Under the pieces are notes generated by a model. The model was not told where the DNA came from and searched no databases. It was given only the letters and a program-made list of their open reading frames with translations. Below are positions 1 to 6,725 of a stretch of 13,916 nt of DNA, piece after piece. The stretch covers positions 1 through 13,916 of the forward strand of contig JAOUOQ010000028.1 in NCBI GenBank assembly GCA_029880275.1, in the 5' to 3' direction. The position numbers were made by a program, and so were the translations under genes. This stretch comes from Candidatus Aminicenantota bacterium. Its GTDB lineage: Bacteria; Acidobacteriota; B3-B38; Guanabaribacteriales; B3-B38. The first letter of the stretch is position 1, and each line of letters opens with the position of its first letter.

Positions 1-2
1 CG

Positions 3-623
3 AATAATCCAGAAATCCATAACCGCATGGTTGGCAACGGCAATGCCTTTGAAAAAACCGTCGCTGGCATTAAAAAAGCCCTTTCCCTGGGGATGCAAGT
101 GATTACCAACACCACCCTGACCACCCTCAACGCACCTACTTTTCCCGACCTACTCAAGTGGGGTAAGAGTATCGGCTTAAAGCATATGGCGTGTAATACC
201 ATCATATGCAGTGGCAAGGGACCTAAGTATAAAAAAGAGAAAGGGCTCTCTCACGAAGCCTTGAAGGAATTGTTATCGCAGGCGTTAGATTTAGCTCACA
301 GCTTAGAAATAGAGCTTCAATGGTATTCTCCGACCTGCTACCTGGAGCTTAATCCAATGGAGCTTGGTTTTGGAATTAAGGGATGCTCCGCCGCTGCACA
401 CAATATGACCATTCAACCTGATGGGACAGTTCTTCCCTGTCAATCGTGGCCGGAAGTAGTGGGAAATATTCTGAAAGATGACTGGAAGAGCATCTGGGGG
501 CACCCGATAAGCCGCAAGCTCCGGAAACACCAGTTTATAGCGGATAGGTGTAAAAATTGTGAGTACCTTGACACCTGCGGTGGCGGCTGTCCGTTGGAAA
601 TCGCCTCCTTACCAGGTGAGTAA
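3..623 (+). CDS. Radical SAM/SPASM domain enzyme (5' end outside window)
   Basis: The reading frame is open to the left edge, so only the last ~206 residues are visible and the CX3CX2C motif of the SAM-binding [4Fe-4S] cluster lies outside. The first visible residues (NNPEIHNRMVGNGNAFEKTV) match the middle of SPASM-type radical SAM barrels. Counting from nt 3, a SPASM auxiliary-cluster domain shows C128-X12-G-X4-C146, then C183-X2-C186-X5-C192-X3-C196. Family members are cytosolic Fe-S enzymes, many of which modify peptides or proteins (thioether crosslinks, carbon-carbon links). The protein stops 10 residues after C196, so the final Cys usual in SPASM domains is absent. The next gene starts 6 nt after the stop and encodes a Cys-Ala-tailed protein, a plausible substrate. 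The family is firm; the substrate is inference. Confidence 0.9.
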   Translation, partial: NNPEIHNRMVGNGNAFEKTVAGIKKALSLGMQVITNTTLTTLNAPTFPDLLKWGKSIGLKHMACNTIICSGKGPKYKKEKGLSHEALKELLSQALDLAHSLEIELQWYSPTCYLELNPMELGFGIKGCSAAAHNMTIQPDGTVLPCQSWPEVVGNILKDDWKSIWGHPISRKLRKHQFIADRCKNCEYLDTCGGGCPLEIASLPGE

Positions 624-629
624 ATTATC

Positions 630-1592
630 ATGAAAATAAGGCTAATTATTATCCTTTCGTTTATCTTCTTAATCGCGGGAGCCCCATTTTTCGCTCCTGC
701 TGATACGGGAACCTACCGCATCCTTGATTATACCGTTAAGCTGACCCCTCGCTCAGATGGCGTGGTGGAGATGGAGTACTACCAGAAATGGGTAGTAACA
801 GGTGGACACATCCCCTGGATAACCATTGGTCTGCCAAACATTAGCTATCAACTTGACCAGACCAAAAATAGAGGAAACATCAGGAGAATCTCTCCCTACA
901 ATTCTTCCGGTTGGTCTGGGGTAAGAATAGACCTTGATAAGGATTATTTGCCCAACGAGACCTTTGAGGTAGGATTCTCCTTAATACAGAGCAGGCTTTT
1001 CTATGCTGATGAGGATAATTATAAGCTTGACTTCACCCCGGGATGGTACGACAGGGCAGTTACCGACAGGCTGGCGATCACCATGCACATCTTCGCCCAA
1101 ATGGACCAGGTGACTGCTAACCCTAAACCCGCCCGAATAGAAGGTCAGGAGATAATCTGGGAGAAGCTTGCCCTCGGCAAAGGCGAGAGATTTTCTGTCT
1201 CCATCTCTTTCCCCAGGCAGTTCATGCCTCAGCCAAAGGCGGGCGCATTAAAAAGCAAAGCCAGGATAAGAAGCCCCCTGAGAGGAGCTGGTTTGTTCGT
1301 TTTCTTTTTCATATTTTGGATAATGATTGTCCTTGCTATTCTCATCGCGAGAAGAGGCTATGGCAGAGGCGGTAGGATATTTTATGGGGGAATTGGCAGA
1401 AAGGGTGGTGTATTTGGAGGGAGAACTACCGGTGGCGGTGGGGGATTTGGTGGAAGGTCGTCATCCTGCGCCTGCGCCTGTGTATCATGTGCGTGTGCCT
1501 GTGCCTGTGCTGGAGGGGGAGGAGCAGGGTGCAGCAGAAAAATTCATCATACTTGTCCCCTCTGTGCAGAGGAGATAAAAGTCCGTAGATGA
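630..1592 (+). CDS. DUF2207-like membrane protein with Cys-Ala repeat tail
   Basis: This 320-aa protein starts at an ATG behind an AGGTGAG Shine-Dalgarno. Residues 1-22 look like a signal peptide. Residues 27-200 form a mostly beta, probably extracytoplasmic domain resembling the N-terminal part of DUF2207 proteins. Residues 221-240 form one membrane segment. A Gly-rich linker (243-275) leads to CACACVSCACACACA (280-294), then GGGGAGCS, and the end carries a CPLC pair (309-312). Cysteines are at 280, 282, 284, 287, 289, 291, 293, 301, 309 and 312. With one signal peptide and one later membrane span, the tail should face the cytoplasm, where the upstream radical SAM enzyme works. Its stop overlaps the next start (ATGA). 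The DUF2207 assignment is by overall layout and is moderate; the tail is read directly. Its role is unknown: modified peptide, metal site or redox element. Confidence 0.85.
   Translation: MKIRLIIILSFIFLIAGAPFFAPADTGTYRILDYTVKLTPRSDGVVEMEYYQKWVVTGGHIPWITIGLPNISYQLDQTKNRGNIRRISPYNSSGWSGVRIDLDKDYLPNETFEVGFSLIQSRLFYADEDNYKLDFTPGWYDRAVTDRLAITMHIFAQMDQVTANPKPARIEGQEIIWEKLALGKGERFSVSISFPRQFMPQPKAGALKSKARIRSPLRGAGLFVFFFIFWIMIVLAILIARRGYGRGGRIFYGGIGRKGGVFGGRTTGGGGGFGGRSSSCACACVSCACACACAGGGGAGCSRKIHHTCPLCAEEIKVRR
1467..1533 (+). other. Coding region of the Cys-Ala repeat tail
   Basis: This segment encodes residues 280-301 of the membrane protein: a run of alternating Cys and Ala broken once by Val-Ser, then a Gly-rich spacer and one more Cys. 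Cys uses both TGC and TGT, and Ala uses GCC, GCG and GCT. The pattern is therefore kept at protein level and is not a fresh DNA repeat expansion. Confidence 0.85.
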
Positions 1593-2155
1593 AAAAATTA
1601 GCTCATCTTAAATATCTATTCGCCATATTGGCAATATTAGTAATCAGTTGTGGTGGAGGTGAGCAGTCTTACGATTCAAATGTCAGTGTACCGGAAGGGG
1701 ACCCTCCTTTTACGCCTCTCGGCCAGTATTGGGTCATAGACAAGGCAGGGGCTCTCACAAATGAGACCATAGTCAAAGGGGATTCTCTCTGTCAGTCCTT
1801 GCAGGATGACGGGATAGCCGAGATGGTGGTCCTGGTTCAGAGCGGCATAAAGCATCCCGAAACATACGCCACGCATTACGGCAGGTGGCTGAAGCTGGGG
1901 AGCAAAGGACCGAGTACCCGGGGCGGCAACAATGGAATCGTCTGGCTGATAAGACCGGATGCAGAGCTGAAGATGACCATATCTGTGGGACGCGGGCTGC
2001 CGCGATTAACCTCATCTGATTATGGTCAAGTAATGGAAAAAGCCAAGGATTACCTCAACTTTAACAATTTTGACCAGGGGGTTCTGGTCATTATTGAGGA
2101 GACAAACAGAGTATTAAGGGAGTTATATCCCTCAGAAAGGGGAGGGGAGCAATGA
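1589..2155 (+). CDS. TPM-domain lipoprotein (YgcG/Psb32-like)
   Basis: This 188-aa protein has a lipoprotein signal: a hydrophobic stretch from residue 8 to 19 and a lipobox VIS-C with Cys21 as the likely lipidated residue. A single TPM domain follows at about residues 46-175. It starts at VIDKAGALTNET and contains the core strand NNGIVWLI (114-121) and GRGLP (134-138), where canonical family members have a VGxGLxG motif. The usual C-terminal membrane span and Gly-rich tail of YgcG proteins are missing; here the neighbouring gene carries a membrane span and Gly-rich tail instead. TPM domains have been linked to acid phosphatase activity and to membrane-protein complex repair in plastids; the bacterial role is unsettled. 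It overlaps both neighbours by 4 nt, which suggests translational coupling. It probably sits at a membrane surface outside the cytoplasm. Confidence 0.85.
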   Translation: MKKLAHLKYLFAILAILVISCGGGEQSYDSNVSVPEGDPPFTPLGQYWVIDKAGALTNETIVKGDSLCQSLQDDGIAEMVVLVQSGIKHPETYATHYGRWLKLGSKGPSTRGGNNGIVWLIRPDAELKMTISVGRGLPRLTSSDYGQVMEKAKDYLNFNNFDQGVLVIIEETNRVLRELYPSERGGEQ

Positions 2156-2793
2156 GCAAAGCGTTAAAAATTGTACTGCCTATTTTAATCGTGGTTGTGG
2201 TAATTGCAGTCGTAGTGTTTTTAGCTGTAGTTCCGCGGATGTACAATACGCTTAATGTCAAGAACCAGGCTGCTTTAGGAGGGCAAGCACTCTACTCATC
2301 GGCGCTAAATCTTTGCAGCCAGAAAGTAAAAGCTGTGTGGACCATGGCGGAGCAGATATCTACCAAAGAAACAGAAGCGCAACAAGCCATCGCCGCTGCC
2401 CGGTCTGGATTTGAAGGGGCGGAAAGATTGTTCAGAACAGCCCTTGAAAAAGGAGAAGGTCTGGCAGAGCTAACCAGAGCTGCAAATGGAGTCCTTCAGT
2501 CAGCCTTAGCCATCCGGGTGCAAATCGAAGCCTATCCGGTCATCAGAAGCGTGGAAACCTATAATCAAGCTATGCGAGGAGTGGAAGAGGGGATTAACGA
2601 GATTAAGACCGCTCTGGATGACTGGATTATGTATATCAGAGACTTCAATACCTATAGAAAGAGTTTCTGGGTGGATATGGTAGCTGGCGTTTTCTCTGGC
2701 AAGTTCAGTGCTTTTCCAAGCGAACATGATTATTACAAAGGCCCCATTGGAGAGCTGGATATTGATGCATTGAATCCTCAAAGAGTTAAGTGA
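2152..2793 (+). CDS. LemA-like membrane protein (divergent)
   Basis: This 213-aa protein begins with a membrane anchor (residues 7-28) followed by MYNTLN, the usual start of a LemA domain (YNxL). The rest is predicted helical. LemA-like landmarks include a helix with AARSGFEGA near 82-90, IEAYPVIRS near 125-133 (family: E-x-YP-x-L) and FNTYRKSFWVDMVAGVF near 165-181 (family: YN-x-x-x-x-x-x-P-x-x-x-x-A-x-x-F). The canonical DLIPNLV stretch is not recognisable, so the protein is a diverged member. LemA proteins often pair with TPM proteins, as here, and that context supports both assignments. A GGGAGG-type RBS precedes the start, which overlaps the upstream stop (ATGA). No enzymatic function is known for the family. 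The divergent core makes the family call moderate. Confidence 0.75.
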   Translation: MSKALKIVLPILIVVVVIAVVVFLAVVPRMYNTLNVKNQAALGGQALYSSALNLCSQKVKAVWTMAEQISTKETEAQQAIAAARSGFEGAERLFRTALEKGEGLAELTRAANGVLQSALAIRVQIEAYPVIRSVETYNQAMRGVEEGINEIKTALDDWIMYIRDFNTYRKSFWVDMVAGVFSGKFSAFPSEHDYYKGPIGELDIDALNPQRVK

Positions 2794-2884
2794 GATAACC
2801 TGAGCTAATAACCGCCACCAAATCCTTGCCAGCTAATTGCTGCTGTAGCCTGTATCTTCTTTCCTTAATTAAGTGGTCACCTTC

Positions 2885-2914
2885 AGATTTAGTCCTCTGA
2901 CGACTAAGTCTTTT
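2885..2914 (+). terminator. Likely intrinsic terminator after the LemA-like gene
   Basis: A 10-bp stem (arms 2885-2894 and 2902-2911, including one G-U pair) encloses a 7-nt loop and runs into TTTT at 2911-2914. It lies about 90 nt past the last gene of the rightward operon. The T tract is short, so termination may be partial. No T tract follows the hairpin on the minus strand. Confidence 0.55.
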
Positions 2915-2941
2915 ACAGTATCAGAAAGATGGAGGGAGCTA

Positions 2942-5218
2942 CTATTTTATCATCTTTTTAGCCATCTCCACCTCCTCTTCCCGGGTGGAGACCCGCCCGT
3001 CTAATTTGGCAAGCAGAATCTTCCTGAGGATTTTGTTGAAAAGGGGTCCGGGTGAGCAGCCCAGCTTAAGGAGGTCGTCCCCGGATATATGTAGCTTAAC
3101 CTGCGAGAGATGGCGCAGGCAAAGCGAGATTGCCTGTTTTACCGCCTCATGCTCAGCCTTCGCCATAGTGTATAGGAGCACCTCCAGGCGGCAGCGATGA
3201 AGCAGGCTGTATATCTGACTCGGTTTTGCCTCTTTACCCCTGCTCAGCTTAGTAATAATTACGGTCATCTCCTCGGGATAGGCCGTGAGAGTCTTGCTCT
3301 CTTTGGGAGGGAGGTTAAGGCGCTCCGCACCTTCCTGGCGTTCGCTGGTTGAGAGCCCTTCAAAGAGACCCATAAGATAAATCAGCCACAGCTTAGGCTC
3401 AGGCTCCCTGTAGAGGAGATTATACCAGGAGATGACCTTCTCAATATTATCAGAGATGCGCCCCATTGTTTTATCGTAAGTAATATGCGGATGGATGAAC
3501 TTTATAATGTCGAACTCCGCCATGGTCTGGATAGCCACCGCCGGGTGCTCCTCCTCAAATATCAGACGCAGCTCGTTCATCAGCCGGGTGCCCGACAGAA
3601 GGTTCAAAATCCCCTTTTCCACCGCTTCCCTCAACAGTTTTCTGGTATTCCCCTCCATCTGGAATTGGAACCTTTGTTGAAAGCGTATCGCCCTGAGCAG
3701 CCGGGTGGGGTCCTCAATAAAGCTCAGGTTGTGTAATACTCTGATGATACCTTCGTCAAGGTCCCTTCTTCCACCGAAATAGTCTATTAATTCCCCGAAA
3801 TGAGGTTTGTTGAGACGGACTGCCAGGGCGTTAAAGGTAAAGTCCCGCCGGTAGAGGTCGGCTCTCAGTGAGCTTTCCTGCACTACCGGGAGAGCGGCGG
3901 GAACTTCGTAGAATTCGGTTCGGGCGGATGCTATATCTACCTTAAATCCCTGAGGGAACATCACCACCGCCGTATGGAATTGCGGGAAACCTTTAGAGGA
4001 GCCTTCTACTTTTTGTGCTAAGGTTTTGGCAAATTGAATTCCATCCCCTTCCACCACCACATCAAGGTCTACATTTTCGATTTTGAGCAGGAGGTCTCTA
4101 ACAAAACCGCCCACCAGAAAGGCGTTGATGGGAACCACATCAGCGGTCTGAGAGATGGTCTCAATGATGGCAAAAAGCTCCGCCGGAAGCTGCTCCCTCA
4201 TAGGCGAAGTGAGGTTCTGAAACAAGGGGAGGGTTGGGTTGCGGGTGATTATTTCGCCTTCAGCAGAAAAAGAGGGTGCTGATACTTCTTCTTCCATCTG
4301 GCTCAGTTCCTCAGAGAGCAAAGACAGAAGTTTTTCGCGAGCTTCCAGAAGGCTCATCCCTCGCAGGCTGGCAGAGGCTGCCGAGGGGTGCCCGCCCCCA
4401 CCAAATTCCCCTGCCACTGCGCCAACATCTACTCCTTTAAAGCGACTGCGGGCAATAAGGCTGCTGTGGGTCCCTATTTTCACCAGGGCGAAGAAAATGT
4501 CGATTTTCAGCATATCCATAAACCTCTGAACCACCGTCCCTAACTCGCTCATATACTTATCTTTATAGAGAATAGCGATAAATACCTCGGCTCCCCTTAT
4601 GCGATACCTTTCGGAGGAGCGTAAGAGGTCGTTGAGGAATTCGAACTGCTCCAGGGTCAACTCTTCTTTCAAAAAGTGCGAGGCGATGTTCAAATCAGCA
4701 CCGCACCGCAACAGATAAGCTGCTGCTTCCAGGTCTTCGGAGGAGGTGGTGGGGAATGAGAAGAATCCCGTATCCTCGCAGATGCCCATAATCATGGCGG
4801 TTGCCTCGTTGGCTGTCAAGGGGATAGCGCGCTCCTTTATGAGCCTGGTTAAGATGGTGACGGTCGCCCCTGCAGGTCGCACTTCCTCAATCTCTCCTTT
4901 GAGATCGTCTGGCTGGGGTGGATGATGGTCGTAAATATCTATTTTAAGCGCCGGGTTGGAAGCAATTAGCTGAGAAAAGGGACCAATGCGGGAAGCCAGT
5001 TTGGTGTCCACCATGATGAGGTGGGTAACCTGGTTGAGGTCGACCTCCTGCGGCTTTGTTAACTTCCAGCTATAATAAGGAGAAGCCATAAAACGGCGTA
5101 TGCTATCCCCCCAGGAGCCGGGGAAAGCCATTATTGCCCCGGGGTATAGCTTGGAAGCCGCTATCATTGATGCCAGGGAGTCGAAGTCGGCATTAAGATG
5201 GGTTGTAATAAGTTTCAT
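2942..5218 (-). CDS. DHH/DHHA1 phosphoesterase fused to tRNA nucleotidyltransferase
   Basis: This 758-aa protein has two enzymatic halves. The N-terminal DHH phosphoesterase shows H7-x-N-x-D11-x-D13, VD71, D97-H98-H99 and the EDTG motif (148-151). Its DHHA1 domain has the GGGGH motif (273-277). The C-terminal half is a class II CCA-adding/poly(A) polymerase core: GG-x-VRD (370-375), DLD (384-386, metal ligands), RRDFTFNAL (457-465) and EDPTRLLRAIRF (502-513), followed by a helical body. The second half would add or repair tRNA CCA ends or tail RNA. The first resembles NrnA-type nano-RNA/pAp phosphatases. Many relatives carry a CBS pair between the two; only about 65 residues (305-370) are here, too few for one. 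The RBS is weak (GAGAGAT). It has its own promoter and no co-directional neighbour nearby. Whether it adds CCA, A or both cannot be read from sequence. Confidence 0.92.
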   Translation of the reverse strand: MKLITTHLNADFDSLASMIAASKLYPGAIMAFPGSWGDSIRRFMASPYYSWKLTKPQEVDLNQVTHLIMVDTKLASRIGPFSQLIASNPALKIDIYDHHPPQPDDLKGEIEEVRPAGATVTILTRLIKERAIPLTANEATAMIMGICEDTGFFSFPTTSSEDLEAAAYLLRCGADLNIASHFLKEELTLEQFEFLNDLLRSSERYRIRGAEVFIAILYKDKYMSELGTVVQRFMDMLKIDIFFALVKIGTHSSLIARSRFKGVDVGAVAGEFGGGGHPSAASASLRGMSLLEAREKLLSLLSEELSQMEEEVSAPSFSAEGEIITRNPTLPLFQNLTSPMREQLPAELFAIIETISQTADVVPINAFLVGGFVRDLLLKIENVDLDVVVEGDGIQFAKTLAQKVEGSSKGFPQFHTAVVMFPQGFKVDIASARTEFYEVPAALPVVQESSLRADLYRRDFTFNALAVRLNKPHFGELIDYFGGRRDLDEGIIRVLHNLSFIEDPTRLLRAIRFQQRFQFQMEGNTRKLLREAVEKGILNLLSGTRLMNELRLIFEEEHPAVAIQTMAEFDIIKFIHPHITYDKTMGRISDNIEKVISWYNLLYREPEPKLWLIYLMGLFEGLSTSERQEGAERLNLPPKESKTLTAYPEEMTVIITKLSRGKEAKPSQIYSLLHRCRLEVLLYTMAKAEHEAVKQAISLCLRHLSQVKLHISGDDLLKLGCSPGPLFNKILRKILLAKLDGRVSTREEEVEMAKKMIK

Positions 5219-5251
5219 AATGTCTTTATATCTCTCTTATCGTTTTATGTA

Positions 5252-5281
5252 ATTCTACCACACCTCTTACTTATTGTTCAA
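5252..5281 (-). promoter_or_regulatory. Sigma-70-type promoter for the DHH/CCA enzyme gene
   Basis: Read on the minus strand, TTGAAC (5281-5276) and TAGAAT (5257-5252) are separated by 18 nt, with the start codon about 33 nt beyond the -10 box. This would give a leader of roughly 27 nt. Confidence 0.6.
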
Positions 5282-5379
5282 AAAAGATTTAAAAAAAAGA
5301 TAACTTATTAAAATAAAAGATATTATAAGCTTTTTTAAGCAGCAGAGATATCAGATGACTTAAATATCCATAATTCGTG

Positions 5380-5408
5380 TTGACTATTTTCTCATTAGTT
5401 ATTATGAT
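5380..5408 (+). promoter_or_regulatory. Sigma-70-type promoter upstream of the zinc-ribbon remnant
   Basis: TTGACT (5380-5385) and TATGAT (5403-5408) are separated by 17 nt in an AT-rich spacer between divergent genes. The likely start point is about 5415. It is followed by an AAAGGGGG ribosome site (5423-5430), 9 nt before a GTG start. It could also transcribe the hydrolase gene at 5707. Confidence 0.65.
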
Positions 5409-5439
5409 ATTATCAAACAGGCAAAGGGGGCTGTGGACA

Positions 5440-5659
5440 GTGAAATGCCCAAAATGTCATTTTGACAATCCTCAGGATACCCGCTTTTGCGGTAACTGTG
5501 GCGGTTCGCTTACTCCCTCTGTGGAGCAAGATTTATAAGGATAAAGGCAAGGTGCGAAAAGCCATAGAGCATTATGATAAATTTCTCTATCTCTGGAAAG
5601 ACGCTGACCCTGGCATTCCCGAAATAATCGATGCCAAGAAGTGCCAATCTGCCCTGTAA
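5440..5659 (+). pseudogene. Remnant of a zinc-ribbon/TPR protein, probably a kinase
   Basis: A GTG start with a strong RBS opens a 32-codon frame (5440-5538). It encodes a zinc ribbon: C3-P-K-C6 and C17-G-N-C20, in the style MKCPKCxFxNPxDxRFCGNCG. From about 5524 a second frame, shifted by one, encodes SKIYKDKGKVRKAIEHYDKF and then LYLWKDADPGIPEIIDAKK, ending at 5659. That stretch reads like the last TPR unit of long proteins that begin with such a zinc ribbon. In these, a Ser/Thr kinase or similar domain plus many TPRs normally lie between. The simplest reading is a large internal deletion with frameshift, leaving only the two ends. The kinase identity is from memory of such architectures. 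The 32-aa zinc ribbon could still be translated because its promoter and RBS are intact. Confidence 0.65.
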
Positions 5660-5686
5660 AAATTACCTAAATGATGTGAATCTAAA

Positions 5687-5708
5687 ATCTTAAAGGAGGA
5701 TTTAAGAT
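5687..5708 (+). promoter_or_regulatory. Hairpin presenting the Shine-Dalgarno in its loop
   Basis: The arms ATCTTAAA (5687-5694) and TTTAAGAT (5701-5708) are perfect complements around the 6-nt loop GGAGGA, which is the ribosome-binding site of the gene at 5707. The 3' arm takes in the first two bases of the ATG. The stem is AT-rich and therefore weak, and any effect on translation is inference. Confidence 0.45.
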
Positions 5709-6579
5709 GAAAAAGAAAATTACACTCATTTTTGTTCCGTTATTTCTTCTTTTGTTTGCATCATATTCTTTTTCTCAGCAAAGTGAGGTTCAGCCTGTTG
5801 AATTCAAGAAGATATCCGATAGGCTCTATGAAATTGTAGGTGGAAGGGGTGCCAATGGTGGGGCTTATATAGGTGATAATGCAGTTTTGATAATTGATGC
5901 TAAAATGGACCAAAAATCAGTAGACCAGGTAATAAAAGGGATTGAAAAAATTGCTGACAACCCGATTAAGTACCTTGTAAATACCCATAGTGATGGCGAC
6001 CATGTTACAGGAAATCAATATTTTCCTGAAACGGTGACTCTTATAAGTCATGAAAATTGCCGAAAGGAATTGTTTCATCCAAGTAGTGATGGTACTCCGT
6101 CAGAATGGAACAAGCCTGAATTGGCACCTTTTATCCCCTCATTAACATTTCGAGATAAAATGGATGTTTATCTTGGCTCAATGAGGATAGAGCTTTGGTA
6201 TTTTGGTATCGGTCATACCACTGGAGATACTGTTGTTTACTTTCCCGAAGAAAAGACAGCTTTTCTCGGAGACCAAATATTTTTAACAAGACCTCAACTC
6301 ATCCACTCTTATAAAGGTGGCAATTCCTTTGAGCATGTAAAAACTCTCGTAAAAATGCTGGACACACTAAATGCTGAAAAATTCTGCAGTGGTCATAGTG
6401 AAATTGCGGACCGAGAGGCAATAAGTAATCATATTGACCAGATGAAAAAGCGGCAGGAAAAGGTTAAAGAGTTAATCGAAAAGGGAAAGAGCCTTGAAGA
6501 AATTAAAAGTGAATTTGAAGAAAATGAAGCCAGATTAATCGAGAGTATTTATAATGAAATCAAGAGTTCCATGGGATAG
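5707..6579 (+). CDS. Exported metallo-beta-lactamase-fold hydrolase
   Basis: This 290-aa protein has a signal peptide (residues 1-23, cleavage likely after SFS before QQ). The MBL fold follows: ID64 in strand 4, the metal motif NTHSDGDHVTGN (92-103), H170, D189 and H230. These supply the ligands H94, D98, H99, H170, D189 and H230. The canonical H-x-H-x-D-H motif reads H-S-D-G-D-H, with Asp96 at the second His. This alternative is seen in some MBL-fold families but would change one zinc site. The C-terminal ~50 residues are charged and helical. A strong AAAGGAGGA site sits 7 nt before the ATG. By eye the gene is richer in A and T than its neighbours, so it may have been acquired separately. 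It is probably periplasmic. The substrate is unknown and I see no specific lactamase signature. Confidence 0.88.
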   Translation: MKKKITLIFVPLFLLLFASYSFSQQSEVQPVEFKKISDRLYEIVGGRGANGGAYIGDNAVLIIDAKMDQKSVDQVIKGIEKIADNPIKYLVNTHSDGDHVTGNQYFPETVTLISHENCRKELFHPSSDGTPSEWNKPELAPFIPSLTFRDKMDVYLGSMRIELWYFGIGHTTGDTVVYFPEEKTAFLGDQIFLTRPQLIHSYKGGNSFEHVKTLVKMLDTLNAEKFCSGHSEIADREAISNHIDQMKKRQEKVKELIEKGKSLEEIKSEFEENEARLIESIYNEIKSSMG

Positions 6580-6680
6580 ATTACATTGAAATGATAAATG
6601 AGACAATGTTGAAAAATAATTCATCTATAGAGATTTATTCTTGAAAAACTTCGGATATGAGTTATTTGAAATACAATTAG

Positions 6681-6722
6681 CTCCTTAGATAGGATTCGAA
6701 CCAACAACCCTCCGCTTATTAA
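6681..6722 (-). pseudogene. Relic of a tRNA 3' half
   Basis: Read on the minus strand, the segment has tRNA spacing throughout: anticodon loop TTAATAA, stem GCGGA, variable loop GGGTT, T-stem GTTGG, T-loop TTCGAAT, T-stem CCTAT, acceptor 3' strand CTAAGGA and discriminator G. The T-stem has one T-T mismatch and one G-T pair. Upstream of the loop I find no sequence that pairs with GCGGA; the recombinase gene ends there instead. No CCA is encoded at the 3' end. It therefore looks like a 3' half without its 5' half, decayed or left by a recombination event at the anticodon loop. It is not a functional tRNA gene. Confidence 0.5.
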
Positions 6723-6725
6723 GGT

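Noticed and set aside
1327..1578. Open frame of 83 codons inside the Cys-Ala membrane protein gene, same strand
   Set aside because: It is an overlapping frame created by the Gly-rich, GG-biased codons. It has no family features and the signal-bearing frame explains the region.
5282..5379. AT-rich intergenic stretch as a replication origin or regulatory RNA
   Set aside because: I see no DnaA-box cluster, iterons or strong structure, only A/T runs between divergent promoters.
6583..6609. Inverted repeat ACATTG/CAATGT after the exported hydrolase gene as a terminator
   Set aside because: The stem is only 6 bp with a 15-nt loop, and no T tract follows.
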